Shown in pieces: positions 42,201-50,352 of a stretch of DNA of 64,000 nucleotides. This stretch comes from Micromonospora sp. NBC_01740 (lineage in GTDB: Bacteria; Actinomycetota; Actinomycetes; Mycobacteriales; Micromonosporaceae): contig NZ_CP109150.1 in NCBI RefSeq assembly GCF_035920365.1, positions 5,890,001 to 5,954,000 of the forward strand, read 5' to 3'. Numbering within the stretch: position 1 is the first letter of the stretch; the number at the start of each line of letters is the position of its first letter. Both the position numbers and the translations under genes were made by a program. Below the pieces are notes generated by a model. The model was given only the letters and a program-made list of their open reading frames with translations, did not search any database and was not told where the DNA came from.

Positions 42201-44209
42201 AGCGCCTCCTCCACCTCGCCCAGCTCGACGCGGTAGCCGCGCACCTTCACCTGGTGGTCGAGGCGGCCGAGGTAGTCGAGCGTGCCGTCGGGCAGCAGCC
42301 GGGCCAGGTCGCCCGTGCGGTACACCCGCTCCTCGCCCACCTCCGGCGCGGCGACGAAGCGGTCCCGGGTCAGCTCCGGGCGGTTGAGGTAGCCCCGCGC
42401 GAGCTGCACCCCGGCGACGCACAGCTCCCCCGGCACCCCCACCGGCTGGGGGCGGAGCCGCTCGTCGAGCACGTACAGGCGCGTGTTGTCCACGGGCCGG
42501 CCGATCGGCACCCGCTCCCGGCCGGGCCGGCAGCGGTGGTGGGTGACGTCGACGGTGGCCTCGGTGGGCCCGTACAGGTTGACCAGCGTCGCGCCGGGCA
42601 GCAGCTCCGCGAGCCGGTCCACCTGCCGGGGACCGAGCGCCTCGCCGCTGGCGAAGACCTGCCGCAGGCTCGCCAGCCGGCCGGTGTCGGCGGTGCCGAG
42701 GTAGTCGAGGAACGCGCCCAGCATCGACGGCACGAAGTGCGCGGTGGTGACGCCGTGCGCCTCGACCGCCCCGATGATGGCCTCCGGGTCGCGCTCCGCG
42801 CCGGCGGGAAGCAGGCAGACGGAGGCGCCCTCGCGGGCCCACCAGAACAGCTCCCACACCGACACGTCGAAGGTGGTGGGGGTCTTGTGCAGGATCACGT
42901 CGGCGGGGCCGATCGGGTACAGCCGCTGCATCCAGGCCAGCCGGTTGGCCAGCGAGCGGTGCTCGATCATCGCGCCCTTCGGGGCGCCGGTCGAGCCGGA
43001 GGTGTAGATGACGTACGCGAGGTCCCGCCCGTGGCGCGGCGCGTCGGGGCCGGGCGACCCGACGGCGGCGGGCACCGGGCCGGCCGTCGGCAGCGGGAGC
43101 ACCGGCACGCCGTGCGGGACCCGCGCCGGGTCGGCGGCGAGCACCACGGCGGCCCCGCTGTCGTCGAGCAGGTAGGCGACGCGCGCCGCCGGGTAACCGG
43201 GGTCGACCGGCAGATAGGCGCCGCCGGCCCGCAGGGTGGCCAGGATCGCCACCAACTGCTCGCGGGAGCGCTCGGCGAGCACGCCGACGATCGACTCCGC
43301 GCCCACCCCGGCGCCGCGCAGCCGCTCGGCGTACGCGGCCACCCGGGCCTCCAGTTCCGCGTACGTCCAACTGCCGGCCGCGGTGCGGACGGCGACGGCG
43401 TCCGGGCGGGCGCCGGCCCACCGGGCGACCCACTCGTCCGGCCGGCCGGCCGGGTCCTGGCCGACGCCGGTGTCGTTGACCTCCCGGAGCACGTCCCGGT
43501 CGCAGTCGGTCAGCAGGCTCAGGTCCGTCACCGGCGCGTCCGGCTCCGCCAGGGCCCGACCCAGCAACAGCGCCAGGTGGGCGCCGATCCGCTCGGCCGT
43601 GGCGCCGTCGTAGCGGCGGGCGTCGTGGTGGACCGTCACCTCGGCGGCGCCGAGGGCGAAGAACACCCCGACCCCGGCGCCGTCCGGGGCGCCGCCCCCC
43701 ACCGCCACGTCGACGAGCGGGTGCGGGCCGGGACCGGCGTCCGCCGCCAGTTCCTCGGCGAGCAACTCGACCGGGTAGTCGGCATGGCGCGCCGCCTCGG
43801 GCACCGCCGTTCGCAACTGCCCGACCAGGTCGCGGTAGCTGCTCTCCGCCGCGCAGCGCACCCGCAACGGCAGCATCCCGGCCAACTGCCCCGGCTCGCC
43901 CGGACGGCCGACGAGCATGTCGTCGGTGCCGGTGTAGCGGCGCAGCAGGGCGGCCACCGCGGCCGTCACCAGGACCTGGCGGGCGTCCTCGCCGCCCCGG
44001 CCGGCCCGGGCGAGCCGGTCGATGACCGCCTCGTCGAGCGGCACGGTGACGGCCGCCGGCTCGGGCGGGGCGCCGGGCGCCGGGGTGCGGTCGGCGGGGA
44101 AGCCGACCGGGTCGGCGCCGGAGCCGAGCACGGCACGCCAGTGGCGGGCGTGCTCCGGGCGGCGCGCCGCGGCGATCTTGAGCTGGCCCCGCGTCATCAG
44201 CGACTGCAT
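39233..44209 (-). CDS. NRPS, C'-A-PCP-C-PCP-TE, Ser-type A domain, Cys thioesterase
   Basis: The protein has 1658 residues. Residues 1-240 look like only the C-terminal half of a condensation domain, without HHxxxDG. The A domain spans about 265-745 (YTSGSTGAPKG about 403, FDVSVWELF about 446, NLYGPTE about 545, GKLDR about 731). By-eye pocket residues D-V-W-H-F-S-L-V-D-K match the EntF serine code. PCP1 has GGNSIHF (Ser about 786). A full C domain (about 850-1290) has HNSALDG, so the second His is Asn. PCP2 has GGNSLAAM (about 1350) with no A domain before it. The TE (about 1400-1640) has GHCVG, with Cys replacing the catalytic Ser, and a late His in GGGHYF. It is the last synthetase in the operon and probably releases the product. 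Confidence 0.92.
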   Translation of the reverse strand: MQSLMTRGQLKIAAARRPEHARHWRAVLGSGADPVGFPADRTPAPGAPPEPAAVTVPLDEAVIDRLARAGRGGEDARQVLVTAAVAALLRRYTGTDDMLVGRPGEPGQLAGMLPLRVRCAAESSYRDLVGQLRTAVPEAARHADYPVELLAEELAADAGPGPHPLVDVAVGGGAPDGAGVGVFFALGAAEVTVHHDARRYDGATAERIGAHLALLLGRALAEPDAPVTDLSLLTDCDRDVLREVNDTGVGQDPAGRPDEWVARWAGARPDAVAVRTAAGSWTYAELEARVAAYAERLRGAGVGAESIVGVLAERSREQLVAILATLRAGGAYLPVDPGYPAARVAYLLDDSGAAVVLAADPARVPHGVPVLPLPTAGPVPAAVGSPGPDAPRHGRDLAYVIYTSGSTGAPKGAMIEHRSLANRLAWMQRLYPIGPADVILHKTPTTFDVSVWELFWWAREGASVCLLPAGAERDPEAIIGAVEAHGVTTAHFVPSMLGAFLDYLGTADTGRLASLRQVFASGEALGPRQVDRLAELLPGATLVNLYGPTEATVDVTHHRCRPGRERVPIGRPVDNTRLYVLDERLRPQPVGVPGELCVAGVQLARGYLNRPELTRDRFVAAPEVGEERVYRTGDLARLLPDGTLDYLGRLDHQVKVRGYRVELGEVEEALRGHPAVKDAVVVARDGNLIGYVVADEPVGEATLTAHLGTLLPGYLVPARVVELAEFPLSGSGKLDRRALPEPAAPERPYVAPRTGPERILADIWAEVLGLDRVGVEDNFFAIGGNSIHFVTVLARAHAAGVDLTFQQLFRHPTIAALLAAGPPGAERAVTHPPFALLDAADRALLPDGVVDAYPLGQLQAGLIYENELSRGAAQYHDIISFLINAPFDEATFTEAVRILVARHPIFRTSYHLTGFGEYLQLVHADAPSPLWVVDLRDRDPAEQERWHADWHAREQSYRFRWQEPGLVRIHVHVLGDELYRYSVSQHNSALDGWSITLLHTQLFDTYYRLLAGDRPDEGPAENHFRDYIGLERRALESAADRDFWRGVLAAGGVTELPRWQPPEAPAERTVVFHEVEIDDALSERLLRAADRLAVPLKTVLLAAHVKVVGALAGDTEVVTGYEQSGRPEAEGATGALGLFLNTVPMRVDLGDGSWADLVRAVYRAEADLLPHRRYPMAQMKADAGTTDLLFETVFNYTHFYLLKQLRELPGFDLLDVQVSTETEFALRAEFMRDFFTDRVRLSLHYHSAAFTPEQAAGIGEVYRRVLAELATDPERAHAGLRPGLPEPRVTPTRRRFDRAAPATRRPAEPARRTAPGTPVARRIAEAWARALDVPLAGIAEEDNFFDLGGNSLAAMRVIAALRPLVTLRQLMTTSTLGPLARAVEADAAPEDRLLQPLSPPDAAHDRVLVCFPYAAGSPLAFRPLAEALAPHRIAVHAVALPGHDVSRPEPLLDLPELTRRVAAEIGELGGRPVLVWGHCVGAAAAIEVTRLLAAAGRPPERLFLGGKLLRGPEEIDASIAEVTGMAPADVVGWLVDQTGFTELDGLDAEHVDALVAAFRHDAVGSHRYLRDRVGEPLPVPVTVVVAADDPLTAGPGAAHDAWRRVAADVELREIDGGGHYFCRTRAAEVAAIVGATGPGAPPAAAAVPSARRPGENHV

Positions 44210-44221
44210 GATCTCTCCGGC

Positions 44222-45997
44222 TCACAACTCGATGTCGATGGTGGAGGGTGCCCCGGCGGCGACCCGGCGGGCCCCGGTCAGCTCGCCGACCGGCACCCCG
44301 GGGTCGGTCAGGACGGTGTCGGCGATCTCCAGCCAGAGGTCGGCGAAGGCCCGCACCGTCCCGGGCAGGAACAGCCCGGCGTCGTACGCCCAGTGCACGC
44401 GCAGCGAGTCCGCGCGCTCGTAGACCTGCATGTCCAGGTCGAACATGGCCTGGCCGGTGGGCGCGACGGCCAACTCGACCCGCCGCCCCAGGAAGTCGGC
44501 GGCGGCCACCTCGGCGTGCTGCATCGCGAACAGCGTGTCGAAGAGCGGATGCCGGTCCTGGTCGCGGACCGGCAGCACCTCGGCGACCAGCGTGTCGAAC
44601 GGGTAGTCCTGGTGGGCGAACGCGTCGACCACGTCGTGCGCCACCTCGGTCAGCGACTCCCGGAAGGTGACCTCCGGCCGCACCCGGTGCCGCAGGCAGA
44701 CCGTGTTGACCAGCATCCCCATGGTCGCGTCCAGGCCCGGGGCGCCGCGACCGGCCACCGGGGTGCCGACCGTGACGTCGGTCCCGCCGGTCGCCGCGGC
44801 GAGGAAGGTCGCGTAGCAGGCGAGCAGCACCTGGAACAGGGTCACGCCCTCGCGCCGGGCCAGCGCCCGCAGGGCGGCGGTCCGCTCCGCCCCGACGTCG
44901 AACTCGACCGTGCCGGCGCGCGCCGTCGCCGGGCGGCCGGTCAGCCGCGCCGCGTCGGTGGGCAGCCGCAGGGGCGCCGGCGGCTCGGCGAAGCGCCGCC
45001 GCCAGTAGTCGCCCCCGGGCGGTTCCCCGGCGGTGGCCCACACCGCGTAGTCGGCGTACTGGGCGGGGACCGGCGGTGGTTCGCCGCCGGCGTAGACGGT
45101 GTCGACCTCGCGCAGCAGCAACGCCAGGGAGAGGCCGTCGGTGACGATGTGGTGCAGGTCCAGCGCCAGCACCGGGCCGTCGCCGGTACGCCGCAGGGCG
45201 GCCCGCAGCAGCGGCGGGGCGGCCAGGTCGAACGGCTCGACCGGCAGCGTCCCCGTGCCCTCGATCTCCGGCAGGTCGAACGGGACGGCCGGCAGCACCC
45301 GCTGCACCGGCCGGCCCGCCTCGGTGCCGAAGGAGGTGCGGAGGATGTCGTGCCGGGCGATGACGGCGCGGAACGCGTCCGCCAGCCGGGCGCGGTCGAC
45401 GTCCGCCGGCAGCGGCACCAGCAGCGGCAGGTTGTAGGTCACCGACGCGGGGTCGCGGGACTGGGCGAGGAAGACGCGGCGCTGTTGCGGGGAGAGCGGG
45501 TAGGCGTCCGCCGCCTCGGCGCGGGGCAGCGGCACGGCCGCCCGGGCCCGGCCGATCTCCTCGGCGAGACCGGCCACCGTCGGGTGGCGCAGCACCGCCG
45601 CGAGGGAGACGCCCACCCCGAGGGCCCGCTGCGCCTCGACGGCCAGTCCCGTCGCGGCGAGCGAGTCGCCACCGGCGGCGTAGAAGTCGTCGAGCACGCC
45701 CAGCTTCGGCATGCCGAGCAGGCGTTCCGCGATGCGCACCAGGACGCGCTCGGTGTCGTCGCGCGGCGGCAGGTACGCCCCGAACCGGTCGTCCGGCTCC
45801 ACCAGGTCGGCGGGGTCGAGGGAGTCGACCTGCACGATGTGCCGGGGCAGGTCGGCGTCGGGCAGTTCCCGGGCGAGCAGGCCGCGCAGGTGCAGCGGGT
45901 CGAGGTAGTCCTCGGCCACCACGTACGCGCAGCCGCCCTTGACGGCCACCTCGCGTACCTGGGGCCAGAGGCGGGTCAGCGTGTCGACGTCGGCCAT
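44222..45997 (-). CDS. NRPS, free-standing PCP-C protein
   Basis: The protein has 591 residues from an ATG that shares one base with the upstream stop (TGATG) and has GGAG five bases before it; a GTG at 46000 is possible. The first 70 residues resemble the small C-terminal subdomain of an A domain without its catalytic part. A carrier domain follows with AAGGDSLAAT (Ser about 110). A complete condensation domain spans about 165-575 and opens with AYPLSPQQRRVFLAQ. It has a canonical HHIVTDG (about 282) and GMLVNTVCLRHRV. With no A domain the carrier must be loaded from another protein, perhaps the Thr-type A domain encoded next to it. It lies 12 bases before the terminal synthetase. Confidence 0.9.
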   Translation of the reverse strand: MADVDTLTRLWPQVREVAVKGGCAYVVAEDYLDPLHLRGLLARELPDADLPRHIVQVDSLDPADLVEPDDRFGAYLPPRDDTERVLVRIAERLLGMPKLGVLDDFYAAGGDSLAATGLAVEAQRALGVGVSLAAVLRHPTVAGLAEEIGRARAAVPLPRAEAADAYPLSPQQRRVFLAQSRDPASVTYNLPLLVPLPADVDRARLADAFRAVIARHDILRTSFGTEAGRPVQRVLPAVPFDLPEIEGTGTLPVEPFDLAAPPLLRAALRRTGDGPVLALDLHHIVTDGLSLALLLREVDTVYAGGEPPPVPAQYADYAVWATAGEPPGGDYWRRRFAEPPAPLRLPTDAARLTGRPATARAGTVEFDVGAERTAALRALARREGVTLFQVLLACYATFLAAATGGTDVTVGTPVAGRGAPGLDATMGMLVNTVCLRHRVRPEVTFRESLTEVAHDVVDAFAHQDYPFDTLVAEVLPVRDQDRHPLFDTLFAMQHAEVAAADFLGRRVELAVAPTGQAMFDLDMQVYERADSLRVHWAYDAGLFLPGTVRAFADLWLEIADTVLTDPGVPVGELTGARRVAAGAPSTIDIEL

Positions 45998-48816
45998 CAC
46001 CGCTCCGTACCGGTCGCGCCGACCAGGGCGCGCACCGTGGGGTGCACGTACAGGTGGCGGGGGGTGAACTCGCCGAGGCCCTGCGCGCGCAGTTCACGCA
46101 GCAGCCGCAACGCGAGCAGGGAGTTGCCGCCGAGGTCGAAGAAGTTGTCCTCCGGCCCCACCTCGGCGCCGAGCACCCGCTCCCAGACCGCCCGGATCCG
46201 CTCGGCGCGGCCGGGCCCCGCCCCGGGGTCGGCCGGTTCCCGGGGGGCGGGCAGGGGCCGGGCGGCCGGCGCGGGCAGCCGGGCGGCGTCGAGCTTGCCG
46301 TTGGCGGTGAGCGGCAGCGCCGGCAGCGGCGTCACCGTGGCCGGCACCATGTACTCGGGCAGGATCCGGGCCACCCGGCGGCGCAGCTCGGCGGGCGGGT
46401 CGGCCCCCTCGGCGAACACCACGTACGCGTGCAGCCGGGCGTCGGCGGTGTCCACCGTGACCGCCACGGCCAGCACATCCGGGTCGTCGAGCAGCACCTG
46501 GCGGATCTCGTCCAGCTCGATCCGGTAGCCACGGATCTTGACCTGGTCGTCGAGCCGGCCCAGGTGCTCCAGCCGCCCGTCCGGGAGCAGCCGGCCCCGG
46601 TCGCCGCTGCGGTACATCCGCCCGCCCCGCCAGGGGTCGGGCAGGAAGCGCTGGGCGGTCAGCTCGTCGCGGTGCAGGTAGCCGTCGGCCACCCCGGCGC
46701 CGCCGACGTGGATCTCCCCGGCGGCGCCCGGCGGCAGCAGCCGCCCCGCCGGGTCGAGCACGTGCACGTACCAGCCGGGCAGCGGGCGCCCCACGGAGCG
46801 GGTGGCGGCCAGGGCCAGGCCCCGGTCGATGGTCTGCGCGGTGACGTGCACGGTGGTCTCGGTGATGCCGAACATGTTGACCATCCGGCAGTCGCGCTCC
46901 GGGTACCGGTCGAACCAGCCGGTCAGCATGCCGGCGTCCAGCGGCTCGCCGCCGAACACCACAAGGCGCAGCCCCAGCCGGTGCGCGGCCCGCCGGTCGG
47001 CGTCGACGAGCTGCGCGAACGCCGACGGGGTCTGGTTGAGCACGGTGACCCGCTCCACGCGCAGCAGGGCGTGGAACTCGGCCGGGTCGCGTACCACCAG
47101 GTGCGGAACGACGACCAGGTGCCCGCCGGTGAGCAGGCAGCCCCAGATCTCCCAGACCGAGAAGTCGAACGCGCTGGAGTGGAACATCGTCCAGGTGTCC
47201 GCCGGGCCGAGCCCGAACTCGTCCCGGGTCGCGGCGACCAGGGCCAGCACGTTGCGGTGCGGGACCTGGACCCCCTTCGGCCGGCCCGTGGAGCCGGAGG
47301 TGTAGATGACGTACGCGGGGTCGTCCGGGCCGGCCGTCGCCGCCCCGGTGCCCGCCGGGTCGTCGGGGTCGTCGGCGAGCAGCTCGTCGACCTCCACGCC
47401 GTCGGCGCCGACGAGCAGGGTCACGCGGGAGTCCTCGACGGTGTAGCGGATGCGCTCGGCCGGGTAGGTGGGGTCGATCGGCACGTAGGCGGCGCCGGCC
47501 CTGAGCACGCCGAGCAGCGCCGCCACCAGGTCCACCGAGCGTTCCAGGCAGACGCCGACCCGGGTGCCCGGCCCGCAGCCCCGCGCCCGCAGCGCCGCCG
47601 CGATCCGCCCGGCGCGGGCGTCGAGCTGGGCGTACGTGAGCCGGTCGTCGCCGTAGGACACCGCCGGGGCGTCCGGGGTGGCCCGCGCCCACCCGGCCAC
47701 CCGCTCGTGGATGCCGCCGGTCGGCTCGGGCAGGTCGACGGCCGCCCCGCCGAGGGCCGCGACCCGGTCCCGCTCGGCGTCGTCGAACAGGTCGCAGTCG
47801 GCCAGCGCCCGGTCGCCGTCGGCGAGGAGCTGGCCGAGGACGCGGGTGACGTAGCCCGCCACCGTGGCGACCACGTCGGCGGACCACACGCCGGTGCGGA
47901 AGTCGCAGGTGACGGTGCTGCCGCGCAGGGTCAGGGTGAGCGGCCACGGCGGCGTCAGGCTGGGCAGGTAGGTGTCGGCCGGACTGTCGGCGGTCAGCAC
48001 GCCGACCGCGGCCTCCGGCGGCCCGGCGTCGGGCGTCCGCCCGGCAACGAGCCACGGGGCCGGCTCGGCGGGCCGGGCCGCGAGGGCGCGCAAAGTGCCG
48101 TCCACCGCCACGGGCACGACCGCCGGCCCCTCGTCGCGCAGCGTGCCGACCCGCACCCGGCGCACGCCGCCGAAGCGGGCCAGCACCGCGCCGACCGCGC
48201 CGGTCAGCGCCAGCAGGTCGGTCCCGGCGGGCACGGCGAAGGCGTACGACGCGGTCCGGTCGGCGCGCGGGTTCCCGCCCCGCCAGGCGGTGTCCCCCTC
48301 GTGTTCCCCGTCGTCCGCGGCCCCGGTCCCGGCCGTCTCCCCGGCGGCGGTCCCCGGCGACTCCGCCTGCCCGGCCGACTGAGACTGCCCGGCCGGGTCC
48401 GGCGCGACACCCTCGGGGCGGTCCCCGGGCTCCGGGCCGGCGGTCGGCTCCGCCCCGGCCGGCGACGCGATACCGGCCGCCTCGACGGCCAGCTCGCCCA
48501 GCGCGCGGCCGGTGAGCGGGCCACGCCGGGCGACGAGCACCAGGTCGGCGCCGGCGTCGTGGCGCAGCAGCACCGCCCGCACCGGCGGACCGTCGGCGGG
48601 CAGCGGCCGCGCCAGTTCCACGGCGCGGCGCGCGGCGGCCGCCGACGCGGGCATCCGGTCCACCCAGAGCCGAGCGGCGTCGAGGCCCCGACGCGCCAGC
48701 GCGGCGGCGAACCGGGCGGCGACCTCGTCGGGGTCGCCGGCGACGGCCACCGCCGCCGCGTGGCAGGAGCGGCCCGGGTCGGAGTGCTGTCGGGTGGGCT
48801 GTGGACGGCTGCTCAT
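45997..48816 (-). CDS. NRPS, X-A-PCP, Thr-type A domain
   Basis: The protein has 939 residues from an ATG that overlaps the SDR stop (ATGA). The first 330 residues are divergent: parts resemble a reduced condensation domain without HHxxxDG. They are interrupted by a low-complexity linker rich in Gly, Pro, Ala and Glu (about 115-170). The A domain covers about 355-855: [11 protein letters not shown] (about 505), AFDFSVWEIW (about 553), LNQTPSAF, VVFGGEPLD, NMFGITETTVHVT (about 650) and NGKLDA (about 842). Pocket residues by eye are D-F-W-N-V-G-M-V-H-K, one substitution from the well-known threonine code. The PCP is at the end (DLGGNSLLAL, Ser about 899). No functional C domain is present, so this is a loading-type or trans-acting unit. 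Confidence 0.9.
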   Translation of the reverse strand: MSSRPQPTRQHSDPGRSCHAAAVAVAGDPDEVAARFAAALARRGLDAARLWVDRMPASAAAARRAVELARPLPADGPPVRAVLLRHDAGADLVLVARRGPLTGRALGELAVEAAGIASPAGAEPTAGPEPGDRPEGVAPDPAGQSQSAGQAESPGTAAGETAGTGAADDGEHEGDTAWRGGNPRADRTASYAFAVPAGTDLLALTGAVGAVLARFGGVRRVRVGTLRDEGPAVVPVAVDGTLRALAARPAEPAPWLVAGRTPDAGPPEAAVGVLTADSPADTYLPSLTPPWPLTLTLRGSTVTCDFRTGVWSADVVATVAGYVTRVLGQLLADGDRALADCDLFDDAERDRVAALGGAAVDLPEPTGGIHERVAGWARATPDAPAVSYGDDRLTYAQLDARAGRIAAALRARGCGPGTRVGVCLERSVDLVAALLGVLRAGAAYVPIDPTYPAERIRYTVEDSRVTLLVGADGVEVDELLADDPDDPAGTGAATAGPDDPAYVIYTSGSTGRPKGVQVPHRNVLALVAATRDEFGLGPADTWTMFHSSAFDFSVWEIWGCLLTGGHLVVVPHLVVRDPAEFHALLRVERVTVLNQTPSAFAQLVDADRRAAHRLGLRLVVFGGEPLDAGMLTGWFDRYPERDCRMVNMFGITETTVHVTAQTIDRGLALAATRSVGRPLPGWYVHVLDPAGRLLPPGAAGEIHVGGAGVADGYLHRDELTAQRFLPDPWRGGRMYRSGDRGRLLPDGRLEHLGRLDDQVKIRGYRIELDEIRQVLLDDPDVLAVAVTVDTADARLHAYVVFAEGADPPAELRRRVARILPEYMVPATVTPLPALPLTANGKLDAARLPAPAARPLPAPREPADPGAGPGRAERIRAVWERVLGAEVGPEDNFFDLGGNSLLALRLLRELRAQGLGEFTPRHLYVHPTVRALVGATGTER

Positions 48817-49655
48817 CGGGTGGTGAATCCTCCGTCGACGGTGATGACCGAGCCGGTGACCTGCGACGACTCGTCGGAGGCCAGCCACAGTGCGGCCTGG
48901 GCCACCGAGTCGGGCTCGATCAGCGCGTTCATCGGCTGGGCCTGGACGAACGTCTCCTCGTGCTCGGCGACCGGCACCTCCAGCGACCGGGCGATCTCGG
49001 CCAGCATCCGACCCTCGACGTACGGGTCGTCGCGCACCGAGCCGGGGCACAGGGCGTTGACCCGCACCTTCAGCGGCGCGTAGTCCAGCGCCGCGGCCCG
49101 GGTCAGGCCGACCAGGCCGTGCTTGGCGGCGACGTACCCGGCGAAGTGCCGGTAGCCGACCAGGCCGGCGGTCGACGCCACGTTGACGATGCTCCCGGCG
49201 CGCTGCCGGCACATCACCGCGCCGACCGCGCTGACCATCCGCCACGGGCCGGAGAGGTCGACGTCGAGCATGAGCTGCCACTCGGCCTCGCTGATCTCGT
49301 GCACCGGCTTGCCGGAGGGCGCCGCGATGCCGGCGTTGTTCACCAGGACGTCGATCCGGCCGAACCGGTCCAGGCAGAGCGCGACGGCGGCCCGGACCGC
49401 GTCGAGGTCCCGCACGTCGGCCTCGACCGGGTACGCGGCCACCCCCAGCTCCGCGCAGAGCTTGGCGGTGTGCGTGAGCTGGCTGGCCGAGCCGAGCGGG
49501 TACGGCACGGCGGGCAGGTCGTGGGCCACGTCCACCAGGACCAGGTCGGCGCCCTGCGCCGCGAAGGCGGTCGCGCAGGCCCGGCCGAGTCCCCGCGCGG
49601 CGCCCGTGATGATCGCGGTCCGGCCGGCCAGCCGGCCCGGCGTCGGCTCAGGCAC
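48813..49655 (-). CDS. SDR oxidoreductase of the mycofactocin-associated type
   Basis: The protein has 280 residues from a GTG that overlaps the thioesterase stop by eight bases. Cofactor motif TGAARGLG, NNAGIA, a catalytic Ser in NVASTAG and the YVAAK Tyr/Lys pair make it a complete SDR. After the second strand it has an insert of about 20 residues (AHDLPAVPYPLGSASQLTHT). This recalls the extra loop of mycofactocin-dependent SDRs that bury their NAD cofactor. No mycofactocin genes are in the window. It lies between thioesterase and NRPS genes, so it probably oxidises or reduces an amino acid side chain or the peptide on the assembly line. Confidence 0.87.
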   Translation of the reverse strand: MPEPTPGRLAGRTAIITGAARGLGRACATAFAAQGADLVLVDVAHDLPAVPYPLGSASQLTHTAKLCAELGVAAYPVEADVRDLDAVRAAVALCLDRFGRIDVLVNNAGIAAPSGKPVHEISEAEWQLMLDVDLSGPWRMVSAVGAVMCRQRAGSIVNVASTAGLVGYRHFAGYVAAKHGLVGLTRAAALDYAPLKVRVNALCPGSVRDDPYVEGRMLAEIARSLEVPVAEHEETFVQAQPMNALIEPDSVAQAALWLASDESSQVTGSVITVDGGFTTR

Positions 49656-50352
49656 CGGCCAGCCTCCGTCGCACCAGCGCCAGCAGCTCGGCCGGATCGT
49701 CGGCGAGGTACATGTGTCCACCGGCGACGGTGAGGGAGGCGAACCCGGCGGAGGTGACCCGGTCCCAGCCGGCCAGCGCGGAGGCGGCCACCAGGGTGTC
49801 GTCGGCGCCGCGCAGCGCGGTCACCGGCACGTCGAGCCGCTTGTCGCCGCCCGGCCGGTAGCCCTCGTGCAGCTCCACGTCGGCGCGCAGGGTCGGCAGC
49901 AGCAGCTCCCGCATGTCGGGGTCGGCCAGCGCCGGATGCGTGTAGCCGGCGAACTCCTCCACCCGCGCCACGAACTCGTCGTCGGGCAGGTCGGCGGCCG
50001 TGTGGTCGCGGCCCGACCACGGGTCGGGCGAGCCGCTGACGAACAGGTGCGCCAGCCGTACCCCGGCGGCCTGGGCCAGCCGGCCGGCCATCTCGTACGC
50101 GAGCACCGCGCCCATGCTGTGGCCGAACAGCGCCACCCGGTCGCGGCCGGCGACCAGTTCGAGCACCTCGTCGAGGAGCCCGTCGACGGCCTGGTCCATC
50201 CGGCGGTACGGCTCCTCGACGAAGCGCTTCTCCCGGCCCGGCAACTGCACCGGGAGGATCTCCAGGTCGGGCGGTGCGACCCGCTGCCACGGTTGGTACA
50301 CCGAGGCGCCCGCGCCGGCGTACGGGAAGCAGAGCAGTGACGTGACGGTCAA
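49648..50352 (-). CDS. Type II thioesterase with canonical Ser
   Basis: The protein has 234 residues from a TTG at 50352 that overlaps the preceding stop (TTGA) and is served by AAGGAG five bases upstream. The alpha/beta-hydrolase pattern is SLLCFPYAGAGASVYQPW, VQLPGREKRF, the nucleophile elbow ALFGHSMGAVLAYE (Ser about 92), and a late SLTVAGGHMYL His. This is the standard editing thioesterase that frees blocked carrier domains in NRPS systems. It overlaps the mycofactocin-type SDR gene by eight bases. It differs from its upstream neighbour, which has Cys at the same place. Confidence 0.92.
   Translation of the reverse strand: MTVTSLLCFPYAGAGASVYQPWQRVAPPDLEILPVQLPGREKRFVEEPYRRMDQAVDGLLDEVLELVAGRDRVALFGHSMGAVLAYEMAGRLAQAAGVRLAHLFVSGSPDPWSGRDHTAADLPDDEFVARVEEFAGYTHPALADPDMRELLLPTLRADVELHEGYRPGGDKRLDVPVTALRGADDTLVAASALAGWDRVTSAGFASLTVAGGHMYLADDPAELLALVRRRLAGA

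Noticed and set aside
40379..46528. Very long open frame of 2049 codons on the plus strand opposite the NRPS genes
   Set aside because: It runs antisense to well-supported A, PCP and C domains, has Arg/Gly/Pro-biased composition and no family motif. Long opposite-strand frames are expected at this GC content.
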